Positions 25,001 through 35,900 of a stretch of DNA of 64,000 bases are shown piece after piece. Below the pieces are notes generated by a model. It searched no databases. It had not been told where the DNA came from and saw nothing but the letters and a program-made list of their open reading frames with translations. Made by a program: the position numbers and the translations under genes. The DNA comes from Notospermus geniculatus (lineage: Eukaryota > Nemertea > Pilidiophora > Heteronemertea > Lineidae): assembly GCA_002633025.1 (NCBI GenBank), contig NMRB01002153.1:51066-115065 (forward strand), read 5' to 3'. Numbering within the stretch: the first letter of the stretch is position 1; each line of letters starts with the position of its first letter.

Positions 25001-26817
25001 TTGATGAACCAGATTTCCAAATTGCAAGGGTCCTTTCTTTGTTTTAAGGGGGGGGGGGGTAAAAAGACAGTTTCCATGACCCTTGCATGAGTAGCAGACA
25101 AGTGAGTCATAACCCTTTACACACTGGAAGAAATGAGACTTATTCTAGAATTTCTTACCTTAAGATATGAACCATAATACTTTGTAACATATGCACTGTC
25201 ACACTGTGATAGCACCATGATCTCCTGCTGAATGTCTTCAATTTCATCCTCAGCTTCCTCCAAATCAATTATCTTTATAGCGAGAACCTGTTGCGTTCGT
25301 TTATCAATACCCTTGTACACTTCACCAAATGAACCCTTACCAATTCTATCCAGTTTGGTGAATTTGGTTTCTGGGTCAATTCGATTCTGCAAGAAGAAAT
25401 TATGACATAATCAGTGGGATCTGTTCATAACCAGTTGGATAATTCTGTCACTGTTTCTTCGTTTCTTCTAAAATAAACCAAAGGGCAGATCAAAGCTTTC
25501 TTGGACGTGGGACCCAGGATCAAATACAAGGACCCTCCATCCTTCTTGCTGTTGTTTTGATGAAGAACTGAAAGGGGCTTTCCAACTTAAATCAAAAGTG
25601 CCATTTGACAAATAAATATCAATCTCCAGCAGAAGCCATGCCAAATACTTTGAAAATTTCTCAGGATACAGGTATTTCATCTCTCCTTTTTTTGCTCCTA
25701 CCCCCTTTTCTCAGATTACAGGTGCCTGATAATTGTTGGCCCTTGAGTTTCTTTTCCCTAACTTCAACACAATCAAAATTAACAGCTTGACCACACCAAT
25801 CATTGTCTGACTCTGAACCAGGAAGTCACCAATGTTTCTCACTACTCAAATCAATACACTGATCAAGAGAATTCCTTCGATCACAAATTCTTCTGTCATA
25901 CTTATCTCATGACAACACTCATGATATGTATGACTCAACGCTTGTACTCAGCCGTCCAAAGAACCAATTGAAAACTCAAATTATCCCATAATTACGATGT
26001 GTACAAAACAATGTGGAGCTTTCACACAGCACTTAATCGTTAAAGTGCTCATTCAGCAGACACTTTTTATATCTTCAGATCTGCTCTTGAATACAAACTT
26101 GAAAACTGAACATGAAACTCAAGGCCTCTTCATCACAAGTCCAATGCTATGTGAGCAGTACTAGATGAGCTCACTCCCCGAACATTGTCCCTTTTCTATC
26201 TAATGTGTACCACGCTAGTTTTTCATCAACACACACTAAATCACTGGAATCATGTGACAGCCATAATGTTCAACTGAAAGAAGATCTAAAATCTCACCCC
26301 CCCCCCCAATCATTGAAGCCACTGTGTTGACATGGTAAGCTGAAGGAATAGGCCTAGGCCTAGTGGGTCGTATTCATAAAGCGGTTCTATCATTAGAACC
26401 GTCTTAGGCTGGTTCTAAGTGCAGTGATTGACCACACTTACAACCAGCCTAACAATAAGATGGTTCTAATGATAGAACCGCTTTATGAATACGACCCATT
26501 GTGTCTCCAGTTGAGTGGCTGAATGTGGACTATCATTATGAAACTGAAGAACCAGCGACCTGAGACGGCACATCACTTTGCAAAACACAACTCGGTAGGC
26601 CAAGCCCAAGGACACGGACACATTACACTTTCAATTTCACCACCGACTGAAATAATTTACTGGCAATCGTTTCACAAACGAAAAAATCAGATCCCTATTC
26701 CCTATTATGATATGAATCTTTGTTTAATTAATGCAACATCAATTCTACAAGCACTGCTATTTATCAGAGCCTTATGGCCTACAATCTCAAACTTACCGAA
26801 GAACCGTAGAGCGCCAT
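16080..26817 (-). CDS. STK24/25/26-like: GCKIII Ste20-like protein kinase (STK24/25/26, MST3 group)
   Basis: Serine/threonine kinase of the germinal-centre-kinase III group, which in other animals works with CCM3 and the STRIPAK complex on cell polarity and Golgi positioning. Ten coding exons (minus): 26797-26817, 25159-25386, 23542-23707, 23216-23373, 22906-23091, 22568-22713, 20909-21068, 19560-19787, 16796-16903, 16080-16274. They total 1596 bp with consistent phases (531 aa). Kinase landmarks: glycine loop GKGSFG (about 23-28), Lys45, HRDIKAAN (134-141), DFG 154-156, activation-loop [12 protein letters not shown] (Thr170). The C-terminal exon carries the conserved dimer segment [10 protein letters not shown]. 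The linker is longer than in vertebrates and holds an acidic run and PPPPPPPP. Exons 5 and 6 are present twice (also 21875-22060 and 21532-21677), very likely an assembly effect. The start MALYGSS exon is short but has a good donor. Confidence 0.93.
17497..17719. mobile_element. TIR element with TGAATTGCCCA word
   Basis: The left end GGTTGGCTCTCTATGGGCAA and right end TTGCCCAAAGAGAGCCAACC are inverted. The interior repeats words such as ACTGCTCACAGTAATGATGA and GAACTGCCCA. It lies in a kinase intron. A partly related stretch is at about 20497-20610. Confidence 0.7.
17938..18060. repeat. Fold-back element, end word CTGGRCCCATATTCATAAAA
   Basis: Arms 17938-17970 and 18030-18060 are inverted copies with few mismatches. 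The outer word ACCCATATTCATAAAACC matches the ends of the elements at 26365, 47968 and 59247, although the inner sequence differs. Confidence 0.85.
18986..19112. repeat. Fold-back element, end word GGGYCGTATTTTAGAA
   Basis: The arms are inverted copies over about 55 bp, including TTCCTTAACGTTAAGG and GACCTTAA. The ends resemble, but are not identical to, the GGGCCCATATTCATAAA group. Confidence 0.8.
19560..19787 (-). CDS. STK24/25/26-like: Kinase exon 8: acidic/poly-proline linker
   Basis: A phase-0 exon of 76 codons between the kinase domain and the C-terminal dimer segment. It starts [13 protein letters not shown], a basic stretch that could act as a nuclear-targeting signal as known for MST3, and ends in an acidic run [18 protein letters not shown] run of eight prolines after AAPPI could bind SH3, WW or EVH1 domains. 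The vertebrate kinases that I know lack a comparable proline run. The donor GTAAGT and acceptor CTACAG are both clear. Confidence 0.75.
21364..21526. mobile_element. Insertion present in one of two locus copies
   Basis: The second copy of this locus reads CTACCTATACTCAC without interruption at 22554-22567. Here the same site is split by about 163 bp, with TATA on both sides (21360-21363 and 21523-21526). The insert contains TGACGTCAT near both ends and two copies of a GCGCAAATTGGCGCC-like word. It ends 6 bp from the donor of kinase exon 6. Confidence 0.8.
21532..22060 (-). pseudogene. Second copy of kinase exons 5 and 6 (probable allelic duplicate)
   Basis: Exon 6 copy at 21532-21677 and exon 5 copy at 21875-22060 encode the same protein as the exons at 22568-22713 and 22906-23091, as far as I compared them. 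Both keep intact AG/GT sites and identical lengths (146 and 186 bp). Using both in tandem would duplicate part of the kinase domain, which is implausible. The N at 22338 and the restart of sequence after it point to two unmerged contigs rather than a decayed gene copy. Confidence 0.8.
22103..22301. mobile_element. Palindromic-word insertion in one locus copy
   Basis: CGTACATCGGCCT at 22111-22123 is inverted at 22211-22223, and the stretch between and after is full of GCAATGG, GGCAAT, GCAACT and TTGCCAAC words in both orientations. The other locus copy has about 50 unrelated bases at the same place (about 23131-23181), so this is polymorphic between the copies. Confidence 0.6.
24147..24270 (+). 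repeat. Dispersed repeat, copy 1 of 3
   Basis: The core reads GCGGACCCATTCA, GCTTGATTGAGCACCAATCA, then TTGGTCCGCTAGAACTT and CCACCTTTTGGCAATA. The same order of words is found at 53947-54097 and, inverted and partly deleted, at 61668-61792. Confidence 0.75.
26365..26497. repeat. Fold-back element, end word GGGTCGTATTCATAAA
   Basis: Arms of about 60 bp (for example GCGGTTCTATCATTAGAACC) are inverted with few mismatches around a short loop. It lies in intron 1 of the kinase gene and shares its outer word with the elements at 17938, 47968 and 59247. Confidence 0.85.
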
Positions 26818-27934
26818 GTCTTGCCTTCGTCGTCAGTTCGTGATCAGATCAGATGTTGTCGTTCAGTCGAAAACAGTCAAGTCAAGTTGATCAAAAAAGA
26901 TCGCCTGTCCACCTCTGCATTCTTTTAAAACGAGAGCCACTTATCAAACAACGTATCTCTAATGATTATTCACGAACACAAATGGATGAATTTCGAAAAG
27001 AGTGATTTCAGTGTTCAACCTTCCTTGTCATTCATACACTTCACTGCAGTGCATGATGATGCACACATCATGTACACAAACAAACAACACACAAACTACG
27101 GGTCACGCGAAAATAGGTGGCTTCTGTCGCCCAAAGCCTACGTAAAGCAATTTGTAAATGACCGTGACATAAACTTTAACTAGGTTTATCCGATTTTAGC
27201 GATGGAATTCACGAGAAATGTCCCTTTTCTTGGGTTATTCTGAGTTATTTTTGCGTTACTTTCAGAAAAGTTTTGGTTACGTCCGCCATATTGGTTTCAG
27301 GGTGTGGCCTCATTTCGAAAGCATATCATTCCGCGGACTATATAGTTAACCAAATTGTGCTTTATTTCTGTTTTGTGATTTTGATGCAATCAAATATTGA
27401 CATTAATTTGCTTTTGTTTCATACCATGTAATTGATTGAACCTATGATGCTGACAAAAGAGACTGGATTAAAGAAATTCTAAAAATAGATTATAGCCCCA
27501 TAAATTCATACGCCGTGTACGCGAATGCCCCGAGTAGTACCAAAACATACCGCTAGAGGGCGTCAGAAACACCTGGCAGGTTCTCAAAATTTGGCTTTCT
27601 AAATTCATGAATTATGTCAAGACGAAGGTGTTGTTTGTCGAACAGGGGGGTCTGAGTTAATAATGAAAGAAATATACAAGCATAATTAGGAGGTTAGTAC
27701 TTTCAAATGCTTCAATAAGGGGCTACATGCAAGAGAAAGTTAATGCACTTCTATCACAGTGAGTGCTCATAATTTTGTGCTGGCTTCACTGCACATCATG
27801 CATGCATGCACAACTGAGTAGTGTAGGCCTAATGCTTGGTGCACTACAGTACTGTACTGTACTGTACACAGTAGACTCCAGATTCACGTCAGTAGAAACT
27901 AAACCTAACATTTAACCCTTGTTTTTATTACAGA
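26818..27934. promoter_or_regulatory. Head-to-head promoter region of kinase and CEP19
   Basis: The kinase start codon faces left at 26815-26817 and the CEP19 coding exon begins at 27934, so the two genes are divergent across about 1.1 kb. A YY1-like site CCGCCATATTGG lies at 27283-27294. The CEP19 side must contain a 5' UTR exon and intron, because a clear acceptor (TTTTTATTACAG) ends at 27933; its donor was not identified. CATGCATGCATG-like repeats and GTACTGTACTGTAC lie at 27785-27868. Confidence 0.55.
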
Positions 27935-28435
27935 ATGTCTTCCCCGCAATTCAAGTTGAAAAGATGTGGAATAAAGTACGAGCCGCCTTCGATCATACTC
28001 GACTATCTTGTGACGAAATCAGGAAAACTGAGGCGGCGGACAATGCCGCTAAGGAATTTCACAAAGTGGTCAGGAGTAGAACAATGTGCCAATGATCTCC
28101 GCAGCAATCCTAGACACAAACAGTATCTAGAAAACCTTCCGCAAAATCAACTCCTGAAAATGATCCAGCTCATTAAAGATAAGATGAGCGGGGTCACGTT
28201 GGAGGAAAGTTTGAAAAAAAGTGAAGAGCTTAATAAGGTGGATCCCGATGAGGATCTGAATAAAGTGGATGAGGATGTCCTCAAGAGGAAAAAGGCAATA
28301 ATGAATGAGACATTTGAGAAAAACCAGAAAAAGCCCGGTGATGCAGACTATGTTTACAATGTGGAAGTGGAATTCCCTGGAGGTGGAATTGAAACGAGCG
28401 GCTGGGATTCGGATGATGATAATTCAGACTTTTGA
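27935..28435 (+). CDS. CEP19: Centrosomal protein of 19 kDa
   Basis: Small protein of the mother centriole/ciliary base that in vertebrates recruits the RABL2-IFT-B machinery for cilium assembly. A single coding exon gives 166 aa, close to the vertebrate length. Conserved blocks seen: KRCGIKYEPPSIILDY at the N-terminus, RRRTMPLRNFTKWS, LRSNPRHKQYLE, the acidic DPDEDLNKVDEDVLKRKKAI, FEKNQKKPGD and YNVEVEFP near the end, with a terminal GWDSDDD. The start ATG is two bases inside the exon, right after a strong acceptor at 27933. Polyadenylation candidate AATAAA near 29317. I see no damage. Confidence 0.95.
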   Translation: MSSPQFKLKRCGIKYEPPSIILDYLVTKSGKLRRRTMPLRNFTKWSGVEQCANDLRSNPRHKQYLENLPQNQLLKMIQLIKDKMSGVTLEESLKKSEELNKVDPDEDLNKVDEDVLKRKKAIMNETFEKNQKKPGDADYVYNVEVEFPGGGIETSGWDSDDDNSDF

Positions 28436-28602
28436 GCCAACTTCTTGCCATATTTTTGACACTTCTCCAAGATTGGATGGACATGCCTGATAGGATATAC
28501 TTTCTTTCTCAACAAATACTCCAGAGTATGGACTAACAGTCATTTATCAGCAACAATTCCAAATTGGATTTGTATCATAAACCAATTTGTTTCTATCGGA
28601 AT

Positions 28603-29032
28603 CCAACAGAGGCTACGCACGTGACGTCATCAGCGAGGTGACGCCATGTTGGATGGAACGTTGTGACATGCTGACGCAGTGCATCTGACCACGTGCTCCA
28701 TCCATTTTCCATCCAACACGTGGCGTCATCATACCCATTGATGACGTCATTTGATGACGTCAGTGCATAGACTGGTCCCCTGTCGTATCGCTCCGTTCCT
28801 CCACTACTACGACAGGCCGCGTCCGCCATGTTTGCCTGTTTTCTGACACACGTATGCAAATGAGCAATAAAGACTTTCAACGTTGCGGGGAGTCTCTAAA
28901 AATAGATATGACTCATGGCGCGACCGTTGATGACGTTTGGCTGACCAATCACATGCCGAGTTGGCGTTCAAAATGCCTGTCGTAGTAGTGAAGCGAGAAC
29001 TACGACAGGGGACCAGTCTAGTCAGTGCATAG
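28603..29032. mobile_element. Nested inverted-repeat elements in the CEP19 3' flank
   Basis: An inner element 28771-29017 has 19-bp ends (ACTGGTCCCCTGTCGTAGT-like) and is flanked by GTCAGTGCATAG at 28759-28770 and 29021-29032, a possible 9-12-bp target duplication. Each end is itself a hairpin (CCTGTCGTA ... TACGACAGG). It sits at the right edge of an older inverted repeat (28603-28770) with GTGACGCCATGTTGGATGG-like arms. Both could lie in the CEP19 3' UTR. Confidence 0.75.
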
Positions 29033-29978
29033 TCTCTATAATTACTTTCCGTTGTGATGAACAGGTAGACCAGAAATGGATAGATCTGCTAGGGTCCATT
29101 TCATGAGCTACCGGGCTTAGTTTCAGCAAAAGATATCCTCTGCACAGTCATGACAATGATGTTCCTAATTTTGCCATGTTTTATTCAGAGACCGTCCACA
29201 TTGTTGCACACACTATAACACTTGTTTAATGCCAGCAAGCAATCTTCATGTAAAACTGGTAAGATTAAAACCTGTACTCATAATTGAAATCTTTTTATAT
29301 ATTTTGTATAATATTAATAAACATTACTAATCCAATGAACGATTCTTGAATTTGCTTTACACATGCACAAAATCTTATTATAATACCAGGAAATAATCCA
29401 AATCCCAAACTGACATTGGAAAGACAGTACCAGGAACGACATGTAATTTATCATAGGCCCTATTTCAGACCCAGGAATCAACACCTCACAACAGAACTTT
29501 CTTGTGATAGTTTATCCATTTATTCAGTGAAAACTGTGATGATCATGAAAATGATAATGAAAAGTAATGAATATGATAACAGAGAAAGTACTGCTAAGCC
29601 TAGCAGGAAAATTACAGTTGGACTAGAGAAAACATGTTTCACACTCCATGAAATGAACCAAAAAAATTTCACCAACAGGGAGCAAGTCATGACCCTCTCT
29701 CAAGTACAGGTCATGACCCTTTAAGCACAAGAAGTGAGTGACGAATTCTGAAAATGACAGTAGTATATTCATACCTTTGACTGTTGGACAACACAAGGCC
29801 ACCAAAAACAATCAGCTAGAAGGTATTGCAAAACAGTTTGATAAAACTGTCAAAAATCCACCACAATGAATAACACAACTTCTGGAACTGACGAAACATG
29901 AAACATTAAAATGGCAAACACTTCAGCTGCATCACTGGCCATTGGGATTTGAAAACAAGAATGAATTCAGGTGCATTT
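29033..29978. other. Convergent 3' flanks of CEP19 and ENOX
   Basis: CEP19 (+) and ENOX (-) point at each other. AATAAA on the plus strand near 29317 and on the minus strand near 29176 and 29518 are candidate polyadenylation signals, so the transcripts may overlap at their ends. No further coding exon was recognised. Confidence 0.5.
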
Positions 29979-32900
29979 TCACATATCAAATCCGATGAAC
30001 TTCCACCTTTTCTCTATTGATGCGCCAACTCCGTGAAAGTCTTGTTTAAATACAGTCGGTAGTCTCTCCAGTAAATCTTCAATCTCGCTTGATCGTATCT
30101 TGACACTGAGTCTCATCAGGAAGGAGTGGATGTAATCTATATTGGCACCGAACGGATGAACGTGGAGAAACGTGGCAATCACACCTGCAAAATAAAGACG
30201 TGGGTTGAGATAGCACGTCTCTGTGTACCCTAACGTTGACTCAGAATTTGGAGAAACAACCTACCAACATATTTAGCCTCTTTCTCAGTCAGACCAGACG
30301 ATGTCACGACAACTGGTTCAACACGGACTGCACTCTCCTTGGACGAATCATCACGACCTGTACCAGAATCTCGGCCAGAGTCTTCCCTTTTCATTACACC
30401 TCTGTCATCATCGCGGGGTTTCTGCTGTTGTAGCTGTAGCTGATACTGGAGCTCTTTCTCTGCTAACAACTTCTTTAACTGAAGCGAAACCACAGTCAAG
30501 GATTTCAAAACATTATTTCTGGAGTGTAAACTTGAGACCGCAAGGCCCATAGGTACTGCACTAGAGGCCCCTTTTGGAATACTGGAGTGCCCAGATCAGG
30601 CAACAGGTCTTCACACTCTTCCTGCAACAGAGGCCAACCGAAGTTTGAACTCAGACGAACCAGGCCTAACAGCAGGAAAACCTTCTTCAAGACTGCAATC
30701 TCAACAGACTGTTATCACACACTGGTACACCTTGGTATCTATACCATACTTATAGTGGGAGGTGCATAATGTAACATGTGGTGAGAAAAAAATTCAAAGA
30801 CCAGCTCACATTTTTTATCTCCTCCTCATCTTTTTGCTGCTTCTGTTTTTCTTCCAATAAATGCTACAAAGAGAAAAACAACAATCTAATCAACTCGACC
30901 CATACAGAAATAGCAATCATGCATTTGGTGGGTCCGGTAAAAACTGTACCCCAACACAATTGGGAATTTTCGACCACCTTTCGGCTTTTTTCTTAAATGG
31001 AACCCCTAAATTTGACGATAAGACTCATACCTGTTGTGTGTTATGCAGTGCATGCTGTAGCACTTTCAGATGTGCCGACTTCTGCTGTTCGAGATCGTTC
31101 ACCTCCTGTTTGGCGATGTCCACTTCATTTTTGTACGCCTCAAGTTGACACTTTAAGCTGTCGTTTTCCTCTTTCAGTTGGTGATATTGATTGGCTGTGA
31201 GAAAAATGGTGTTCAGATAATGATATACGCAGTTTATCAACACTAAAATACACGTACAACTCGGGCCTAGGCCAGATACTACCGGTAGTGGCCTAGAGGC
31301 AAAGTAATTTTACAGCAAAATTTCACAAACTCACATGCCGCAAACGGATCCAATTTTTTCTTCTTCGGGACAGTTTCTCCATCCTCTGAGTCGGACATCT
31401 CCATCTCATCTTCCTTGCGATCACTTAGGAATTCATCCTGCGACTGTTGTTTGATTTCCTGCAAGATGAAACACAAGATGGAGCAAAAAGGAACATATGG
31501 CAACCACTCCCAAGGTACGCTGTAGTACCTGTTGTAATGAGCGGTAATCTACTCCGTGGGTATTCAATCAATTACTTCAGGAATGCTTTTCAGGTTTCAA
31601 TCCAATTGTGGCTGGCAATATAACACTACAATCATCAAATCCTGAAACAGGAGCCAGCAAGAAATCGGCTTCGCAAGAAATTGAGCCATCCAAAAGAGTC
31701 CTTTGTTCCTCACTTTTGATAATACAGGCCAAATTCATAAAGGTGTTTTGGCTTGAACAATGTTTAAACACTGAATACACAGCAGGAGGAATCCACAGGT
31801 TTCAGCACTAATGACACATTAGCTCTGCCACTGTGTAACCAATGTTCAAATGCTGTTGAAGCTTAAACACCTTTCATGAATTTGGCTGGAACAATTTACG
31901 TAGTGTCCTTTCATAACCTGCTTCCGTTAGTTCTTGTCTTGACCGGCATCAGAGATCTCATAACCTACCTTCAACTGCAAATTACTTGGATTCCTTCTCA
32001 ATTCTTACCAAGGCGAAAACACCAGTGAGTCAACTGCCTTGGAATAGTCCATGCAGTGGACTATTTCAAGAGAAGGCAATCGTTTTTATCTCACATCTTA
32101 CCATCCAATCTCTGTATGTCTCAACCTGATTGACAATGCACACCATGACAGAGCAATGTTGAGATAGCCACCAATTTTCAGAATATGTTGGCAAATAACG
32201 TGCCGTCCTGATTGCAAACATACCAATTGGTGTGCGCCCAACTGTACAGATCACTGGCACATGGATATGGTCCAATTCCGTTCCGTAAAAATTTGATCAT
32301 ATGAACTTCTGCATTATCATATGTGGAAAAATTTGGGCAAACAGACCAGATCTGTGTGCCAGTGATCAACACGTTATACTACAGAGGATTTATGAACTGC
32401 ATTTGCCCCCTTTCTCCATCTGACTTTGACGTCATTGAAACTTCTTTGAACTTGCATCCCACCGATATCATACAGCAGGTTGTACTCTAGCAATGAACTC
32501 CCACTGTCACCAGCCCCACACTTTACACCATTCCTCAGCAGACGTGCGTCCATCATCACAGAAAAGTCGCAGGCATTTCAAACCCAACACAACGTGAACT
32601 CAAGAACGAAGAACTCAGTTTACCTTCCGTCTGCACGACCTACCTGCGCTTGTTTTTGCCACATGTCTAGGTTCTTTCGCTGTGCCTTAGAAAAATGGTC
32701 CCATGCCTTCTGCTTCAATGCGGCTTTAAAGACCTTCTCAATTTGCTCGACTTAAATACAGAAACACATACATGTATAGGTTACCAAGACTTCAAATGTA
32801 CTTATTAGTGACTCATTCCCTGGATACTACCTCTCTAGTCCAGATGGTTCATCGATTCAATATAGGAACACTGAAGACTCGGTCAGGCCTAGAGAATGCT

Positions 32901-35900
32901 TCCAAATACATGTACCTCTTTTCACACCCTCACATGTCCATCCATCAGCAGCAGTGCTCATCGATAGGGAGCAGAGCCTGTCAGTATAGGAATCAGTGCA
33001 CATCAACTGGCAGAAGTGCACTTCCAAAGGCAACAGTGCCCAATCACTGGGTGCAGTCCTTATCCATAGGCATAAGTGTCAAGTCAGAGAGAACAGTCTT
33101 ACTCTTGGCAGTACCCATCCATAGGTAGCAATGCCCAAAATTTGCAAAGAGTGATATTTTCAATGTTTTGACTTGAGGTATTTGTGCAACATTCTCTGCC
33201 TGTTGAAGACTGTCTAATTATGGTTTTGAGTAACCCTCATATCGCAAACTGTGCCTGACCTGACTCACCAGGATGATCAAAAACACAAAACAAAAGGAAT
33301 GTTCCCAAAAGACTGTTAGTGTTAGCATTTTGCCATGGTTTTTGTAGCCATTCATGAAAATATGAGGGTTACTGCAGGAGGTTTGGTCCAAAGGATGGAA
33401 ATTCATGCTCTGTTTCTGACCTATAAAGTCATAATTTGACCCCAGAAATAATGATTGCGTTGCAAAGACCTGCTTTTTAAACTGATTCTTCAAGACAATC
33501 TTTGAGGGTTATTCGGTTATTCCTGCTATATTTCAGACTGATGTGCAACTGAAATCACTGATTACTGAACCTGAACCTGAACCTGAGCATGAATCTCTAT
33601 CCCTATTGAATGTATGCATTCAGCATGTATGGAAAGAGAGTATTCAGTTTGCAGAAGCATCAAAGCCTGCAGTGTATGAAATGTACTGTGACCTTACTAT
33701 CTCTTCACATCCACCATTCCAGCATCCTGAGGTAATCAGTAGTTCTTTCAGGCCTTGTCTTCTGAGGTGAGTGAAAAAATACCCACCTCAGAACAATAGG
33801 ATCTGAGGCGAGCAGTTTTTCACTTGCCTCAAAAGACAAGGCCTGTTCTTTGTGCTCACTCCCTACATTCCCCCCACCCAAAAAGGCTGCGTGCAACGAC
33901 ATGGGGGGGGGGGTAGTGACATATGTGGCCAGCACTAAGATTAAGAACCACTGATCTCCTCAGGGAAATGGTAAGCAGCCAATCCAATAATGGTGGCAAA
34001 TACAGGTACACCACCCTTCTCATCTGATCTCAATACTACTAAGTAACCATGGATTATGTTTTGACCCCCCCCCCCCTCACATTTTAGCATAACACTGCAA
34101 TGCCTGATGCGTTTGGAGAAGGAGATAGTATATTGTAGGAGGAATTCTTCATCATGAACCATGATACCATTCATCTTGTGGATGCTGTTCTTCCCTGAAA
34201 GGAAATCTCTTTGACTGACTTGATGAGTTGGCGACTTCCACCGAGAATCAGGACTCGAAACGTTTTCAGGGACTTCAAATTTACCTCAATGGCACACTAC
34301 CTTCCAATTGAAATTTTAAGACTTTTGGACTCCAGGGCCCGGTTGCACGAAACTCACGACAGCGCTATCTTGGTGTTAGCGCTAACTTGATGTTAAATGA
34401 CGTAAAAGAACAATGGATTTTTACGTCATCTAACATGAAGATAGCGCTAACACCAAGATAGCGCTGTCGTGAGTTTCGTGCAACCGGGCCCAGGTCACTT
34501 TTAGTTTTACATGTAACATTTCGCAGGGTATCAAATTCTTCGCAAAAATAACCAATGGAAAGTTTGCTATGGGCAAGTTTTTGAGCCACTGTAATGGGTA
34601 TTTTTGTCGCTCAAGCAGTTCTCAAAGTGCCTGTGGTGATTTGGATTACCTACATTTCGAGCCCCGAGTCTCCAGTTCGTTTGGCGAAAGATTTATTGTA
34701 GACTCGGGTATGGGGCCTGGTGATTTTCGAGCCGGCAGCACATGCCAAGAAATGGAATACCTGGGATCATGAAGTCCAGAAACACCCAAGGTCTTGTACA
34801 AAACGATATGTATCATCGCTAAGAGTGCTACCACCTGTAAATCTGGAGTGACTCCCAACCCGAGTCTACAGTAGGGGGAACCTGGCTTTGGCAACCTTAC
34901 CATAAAATTCATCAACATGCAGATTCTGTTCAAAATCTGAGACACACTCGCATATTGTGGGTATTCACGTCTGTCCTCTGCCACGCCCTGAAATAACTTA
35001 CACTTGACATAATTTAGACAGTCACACAGAAAGAGAGGGAGAGGTATGATCTGGCTTTCCCTGAAACGGAATCAGTTTGGCTGACTTGGACTCGCTCCCG
35101 AACTTACACTTCAAATAATGGGTTCAGTTGGGACTCCCATGGTTGGTCCAGGACTCCTGAAACAACTTACACCTGTGAAATTTACATGGAACAGGGTTAT
35201 CTTCATTGGAAATTGACACTCGTACTGTTGTATACTCAGTCCTTATAAGACATCACTCATCAACCCAAAATGAGGACATTTTGAACCAAAAAGGGAACCT
35301 GAATAAACTTGCGATGGAAATGTACATTAGTCTGATTTCAATGTGTGTTGAGATACATTGTACATTGCAAAATCTTCACGAGAGGAAATTCCTCATGGCC
35401 TACCGGTACACACTTACCATAGGAAAAACTAACCAAATTGTTCTATTTAAAACTAGGCCTAGGCTAGGCAATGTCTGTGGACTTGTACTAGGCTATGATG
35501 AACTTCACCAAGAATCTGCAACCTTCCAAAGAAATGACAAGGTACTTTTTATCCTGTGGGCTGCTATTCAGTGGCATAACTGTGTAACCAGGTTTCCCGA
35601 CCATATCACTCTACTTACACTTATCATGCAGTTCTCAGGACCTTGCACACAATGACCCCCTGAATGAAGTTGACGTCATCGCCATCAGAACTTCAGAGGA
35701 ACTTCGACACAACTTTTCCCCCAAACCGTGAAGCAACACCAAAGAGGAACCCACAATACTAATCCACACCACGGCGCTGCGACCATAAGACCCAGTTTTC
35801 TCCTGTAAAGTGTGCCGTGTCAAACAGCATCCTCATTCTACACTGCCCGAGATATCTTTTTGCCTCAGTACTCCTCACTCCGACTTCAAACTGCATGATT

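Noticed and set aside
34646-34984. 112-codon minus-strand open frame as an additional ENOX exon
   Set aside because: The flanking ENOX exons (36250 and 32750) join in phase and match the family without it.
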